From: Maylandia zebra
Lineage: Eukaryota; Chordata; Actinopteri; Cichliformes; Cichlidae
Assembly (NCBI RefSeq): GCF_041146795.1
Contig: NC_135183.1
Coordinates: 12,621,840-12,685,839, forward strand
Reading direction: 5' to 3'
DNA: 64,000 nt
The position numbers and the translations under genes are program-made. This document shows positions 60,235 through 64,000 of the stretch, piece after piece (position 1 is the first letter of the stretch; every line of letters starts with the position of its first letter). The notes beneath the pieces were generated by a model. That model did no database searches and was not told the origin of the DNA. It worked only from the letters and a program-made list of their open reading frames with translations.

Positions 60235-60470
60235 TCACAATAATGAATGTTTTGGGGGAAATGTAGGGTTCAGTATCTTGTGCAAGGACACTTCAACACG
60301 AGACTGGTGAAGCTGAGGCTCATACCATCAATCTTCCACCTGAATTTCAATTCAGTTTTGTTTATATGGCACCAAATCATAGCAGTTGCCTCAAGGCCTT
60401 TTATACTGTAAGGTAAAGACCCTACAACAATAAAAAGAAAACAGAAAACAGTCATGCTGTTAGCATGTGA
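60235..60470. repeat. Composite of two common fish repeats
   Basis: 60250-60340 carries ggttcagtatcttgtgcaag, also seen at 45325-45350. From 60345, ttcaattcagttttgtttat and gttgcctcaaggccttttat belong to a very frequent fish interspersed repeat. No coding potential. Confidence 0.5.
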
Positions 60471-63400
60471 GGATTTAACTTAAAATAAAATACCAATTGG
60501 AATTTGGACAGACCAAACAAGCACTATGTAGACACCATATGGGGCTCCTGAAACCCCGCTAGGCATTTTTGTGGCATTTTATAGACTAAACAATATTAAT
60601 CAGTCATGACACAAATCTGTTTCAGCCTAAGGGGGTGACTTCATAGACAGCTTGACAAGGGCACAGCATCTGAGTCAGCAGAAGTCCTCACCATGAGCTC
60701 AAAACTGCACACACCTGCATACACCGTATAGTGCTTGTCTTTGTCATTTCCTACAAGGAAATCAAGGGGCAGAGACAGAGAGGAAAAGGCAAAGGCATTA
60801 ACCTTGTTCCACTACTCTAACGCGACTGCAGCCTAATTCTTCTGGGCCCATGCAAATTACATTCACTGAAAATCTTTTGAGAAGCGAATACCAATCCCCC
60901 TCTAGGATTCAGTAATGGTACTAAAAATTCTGCAGCTTTCTACAGTTGCTCCAGTGAATCTGCTGGGATTCATATGTTTGATTCACATGTTGACCCAGTT
61001 TATGGAGAAAAAGAAACTTACCAAATGTGTCTGTATAAACTTTTCAAATGACTCCTGCAGCATAAAATCCACTTTTCTGCCGCAGTATGCTGCAAACCAG
61101 AACATTCAAGTCAAGTCGGAGGTTCGTCAGTACAAGAGAAACTCTTTCGTGTCGAGTCTGAATCGAGTCTGGAGTCCTTATGTTTACTTGAATGTGCCAT
61201 AGACATTTGGACACTTTGGGGAGGGTAAACAAGTTATAAATAGAGCTGACTATCAGTCATCATTGGTACTACTGAACAAAAATGTATTTCTCCAAGCTTA
61301 ATTGCAATGCAGGAAGGAACAGTATGTGAAACAAGATATACAACGGCTGTTTAATCAGAACTTACATCTATTAAAGGTGAAATGGAGTCATCAGGCAAAC
61401 TTAATCAGGAAATAAAGCAGGTGTTAAAAGGAAGAACACGAAGAGCGAATCAATGATGAGAAATAAAACTAAACTAAATAAAACTCTCGTAAGCTTGTTA
61501 GCGAACATGTGCTTATTTACACATCCAGTAGATACATTTTAAAACTGTGTCTGTGTCCAAAGAGTCCTTGGGGAACTACGTGGCTCTTTAGCTGTTAAAT
61601 GGTGCAGTGTGTTCACACAGAGTGTGCCAAGCTTTTGTTGAAAAAAACCTGCCAGCTGTGGCTAAAATTTGCACTTTGATACTGAGCTAAAACCCACACA
61701 AGGAAATGTAGTCTGAAAACAAGGTGAAAATACTTTTTTCAGTACTGTACTGAAGTACCATTGGGCTATACGAGATATCAAAAAAGTACATGTAAGTACA
61801 ACACACCATGACGCACTGTGCGTTTTGTATTTGACAAAAAAATAAAATCAACGTGCACTAAAGGTGCTCTATATTTGGATATATTCAGGGTTATATGAGA
61901 ACTATAAACTACATGGCATGTTCACATATGGTGTATGAACCAGTGAATTTTGTCAATAATTACTGCTGTAAAAAAGCATATTTTTGTACACTTTTTCAAG
62001 AAGACTATGTCTCCAGGATTGTTTTCAGTGTTTGAGCAAAAAGAAAATAATGTCTGAATTGTAAGTCCAAAATTTAACATCTGTGGATGTTGGATGCTTG
62101 GTGGGTTAACCTGCTAACCAGAAAATCCAAATTTCAAATGGAAATACATCATGATGTTACGCAAAACTGGAGGAAGGATCCCACTCCCACCAGGTTTTGG
62201 ATTCAAACACCCAGTTTCTCAGTTTTGGGTGGCTTACAAATCAGTAACTGCATAACTGCAGTAACTGCATAACTGCAGGCTCTTATTCCCAGCAGGTCAG
62301 TTAATGCCAGGGTGTTGGTGTGGCTCGTTACACAAAAGCGGACACATCAAGTTATGGCGTCAGTGTTGTTCTCAGCGTGTAAAGCAGCAAGTGAAAAAAG
62401 TCGTAAGAAAAAAGGAAAAGCAAAGTGCAAAACGCAAAGGTAACAAAGTGCCTGGCGTCTGACTGAATGCCTCTGGCAGTGAGTTGACATGCTTCATTAG
62501 ATTTTGTTGGTTTTAAAAAGACTGTTTCTCATTGGAAGTATAGCAGCTAATGTAAATATAACCATCTCCTGAATAAAATCCATGGCCCACAACTCAAAAG
62601 TTTAAAAAAATGTGGAACAGAGGTCTATTTTAAATACTTTGTCCAAAGCGTGCATAATCGTCAGCCATGTTTTCATGACGAGGCTCAGCATTCTCTTCTG
62701 AAACAGACAGAATAAGAAGGAAAAAAGCACGAGGAAAAGGAAACGCTATCCCCTGCAGTTCCCAGAGGACAACTCAGAGGAAGGTGCCATATTACAAACT
62801 AATAAGCCCGTGCAGAAATTGTGAAACAACCAAAAACGCACTACAACGCACTATAACACACTACAACGTGCACGTGAACACATTTATATTAGGCAAGCTT
62901 CACGGCAGCTCAGTGGATTTTATTATGTGCTGTGTGCTATAGAGAGATAACTAAAAGATGAGAGATTTTAAATGAGCCTCCAGAAAATGAGCGCGCGATT
63001 GTGTGAGCGCTGGTAGTAATAAGGATGATGGGGTGAAAGGGTGAGGGAGAGAGGGAGGAGGAAGAGGATGGTGTGAATGGGGAAGTTGAGGTAAGCAAAG
63101 AGGGGGGAAATGGAAAGGGCTGGAGAGCTGCTGGATTTAGAAACTGGAAGTCAGCGCTGCATTCACAGCAGCAGAGGGTGAAAGGAGGTGGAGGATGAGG
63201 CAGGCAGAGAAGAGTGTTTTTAGACGTGATAATGCAGACAGAGCAGTGCATCCACAGCATGGACAAAATCATCTATAATACAGAGCACGCGTGCTACATG
63301 CTTATTTTTGCATTTCTTCTTCCTGCTGCATGCTATTTCCAACTCAGCAGTCCAACAGACACTGCAATTATGTGCCTCTGTTGTTCCTCAGCATCTGTTT

Positions 63401-64000
63401 TTAACAGCACGTTCAGAACACTGAGACACTCTCTATTATTTTGCTTCCCTACTACAGCTCATTGGGTTTGAAATGTAACATGACTTTGGGATTAAAATAT
63501 TGCCTCTGAGCTTTAATTTGAGAATGTTTACATCAATGATGGCTGTAAACATCTGGCCCCTTTATGCACCCGGTTCCCCTGTTATGGCGCAGTGCAGCTG
63601 GATAATAATACTGAACATTACAGAATAGCCAGCCATAGGGGGGGTTATGATCAAAAAGGAGCGTTCTTGACTGGTTAGTTCAATCACATGACCTTCATTT
63701 AGTTTCACCTGCCCCCAGCCTATCAGTGAGCAGTGAACATAGACACAATTACTCACACTCACATTCACAGCTAAGGGCAGTGTAGAATCACCAGTTAGAA
63801 TAACATGCATATCTTTGGACTGTGGGAGTATCAGGGTACTCCACAGAAATTGCTGTTATAGTTTCCGTCTGCAGCCATAACTGATGACTGCTTAAGTGAG
63901 CGAGTTAAAACTAGGCTTTTGAAAAGTTCAAACAAAACGAAATGAAATGATTTGTAAACTTGGAAAATGGACGTGTTTATTGAGCCTCTAATTGTCAGCA
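60471..64000. other. slc22a23 intron, right part
   Basis: No upstream slc22a23 exon was found. A fragment of the SINE-type family lies at 63690-63845 (actcacactcacattcacag, catatctttggactgtggga). A short direct repeat of taactgcataactgcag occurs near 62245-62278. Other frames have no support. Confidence 0.4.

Overview
This is a vertebrate nuclear genome window, almost certainly from a teleost fish and probably a percomorph. The genes are intron-split with GT/AG splice sites. Their proteins align to vertebrate families. The repeats are typical of fish: Tc1-like remnants, a hAT-type MITE, L1, L2/CR1-type LINEs, tRNA-derived SINEs and ATAAG-type satellite tails. No bacterial or phage feature, operon or CRISPR array is present.

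Layout, left to right. The 3' end of exoc2 (Sec5 exocyst subunit) is on + at 629-3451. It converges on irf4 (lymphoid/pigment transcription factor, complete, 8 coding exons, 448 aa), on - at 17019-11034. dusp22 (dual-specificity phosphatase, complete, 7 coding exons, 192 aa) is on - at 28506-20238. bphl (valacyclovir-hydrolase-type serine hydrolase, complete, 7 exons, 278 aa) is on + at 32924-37076. psmg4 (proteasome assembly chaperone 4, complete, 3 exons, 121 aa) is on + at 40911-43370. The 3' two thirds of slc22a23 (MFS transporter, 7 exons seen) is on - from 51195 to 46239, and its upstream exons lie beyond base 64000. I checked exon phases by hand at every junction and they stay in frame.

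The gene order is a compact form of human 6p25: DUSP22-IRF4-EXOC2 and BPHL-PSMG4-SLC22A23 are both conserved blocks. Here the two blocks are only 4.4 kb apart, divergently oriented at dusp22/bphl. In human they are separated by megabases, and TUBB2A/B lies between BPHL and PSMG4. The genes do not form one pathway; the linkage is ancestral synteny.

Mobile DNA is concentrated in two places. One is the gap between bphl and psmg4. It holds a 5'-truncated L1 of about 3 kb with a poly(A) tail and a perfect 16-bp target-site duplication. The other is the slc22a23 intron that runs off the right edge. It holds an almost full-length L2/CR1-type LINE with one stop and one frameshift, an LTR with a proline-tRNA-type primer binding site, and an internally deleted second LINE. 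The LTR junction is the most unusual structure. The primer-binding site continues into an antisense copy of most of a proline-tRNA-like sequence and ends in a perfect 13-bp inverted repeat. I found no convincing new multi-gene system.
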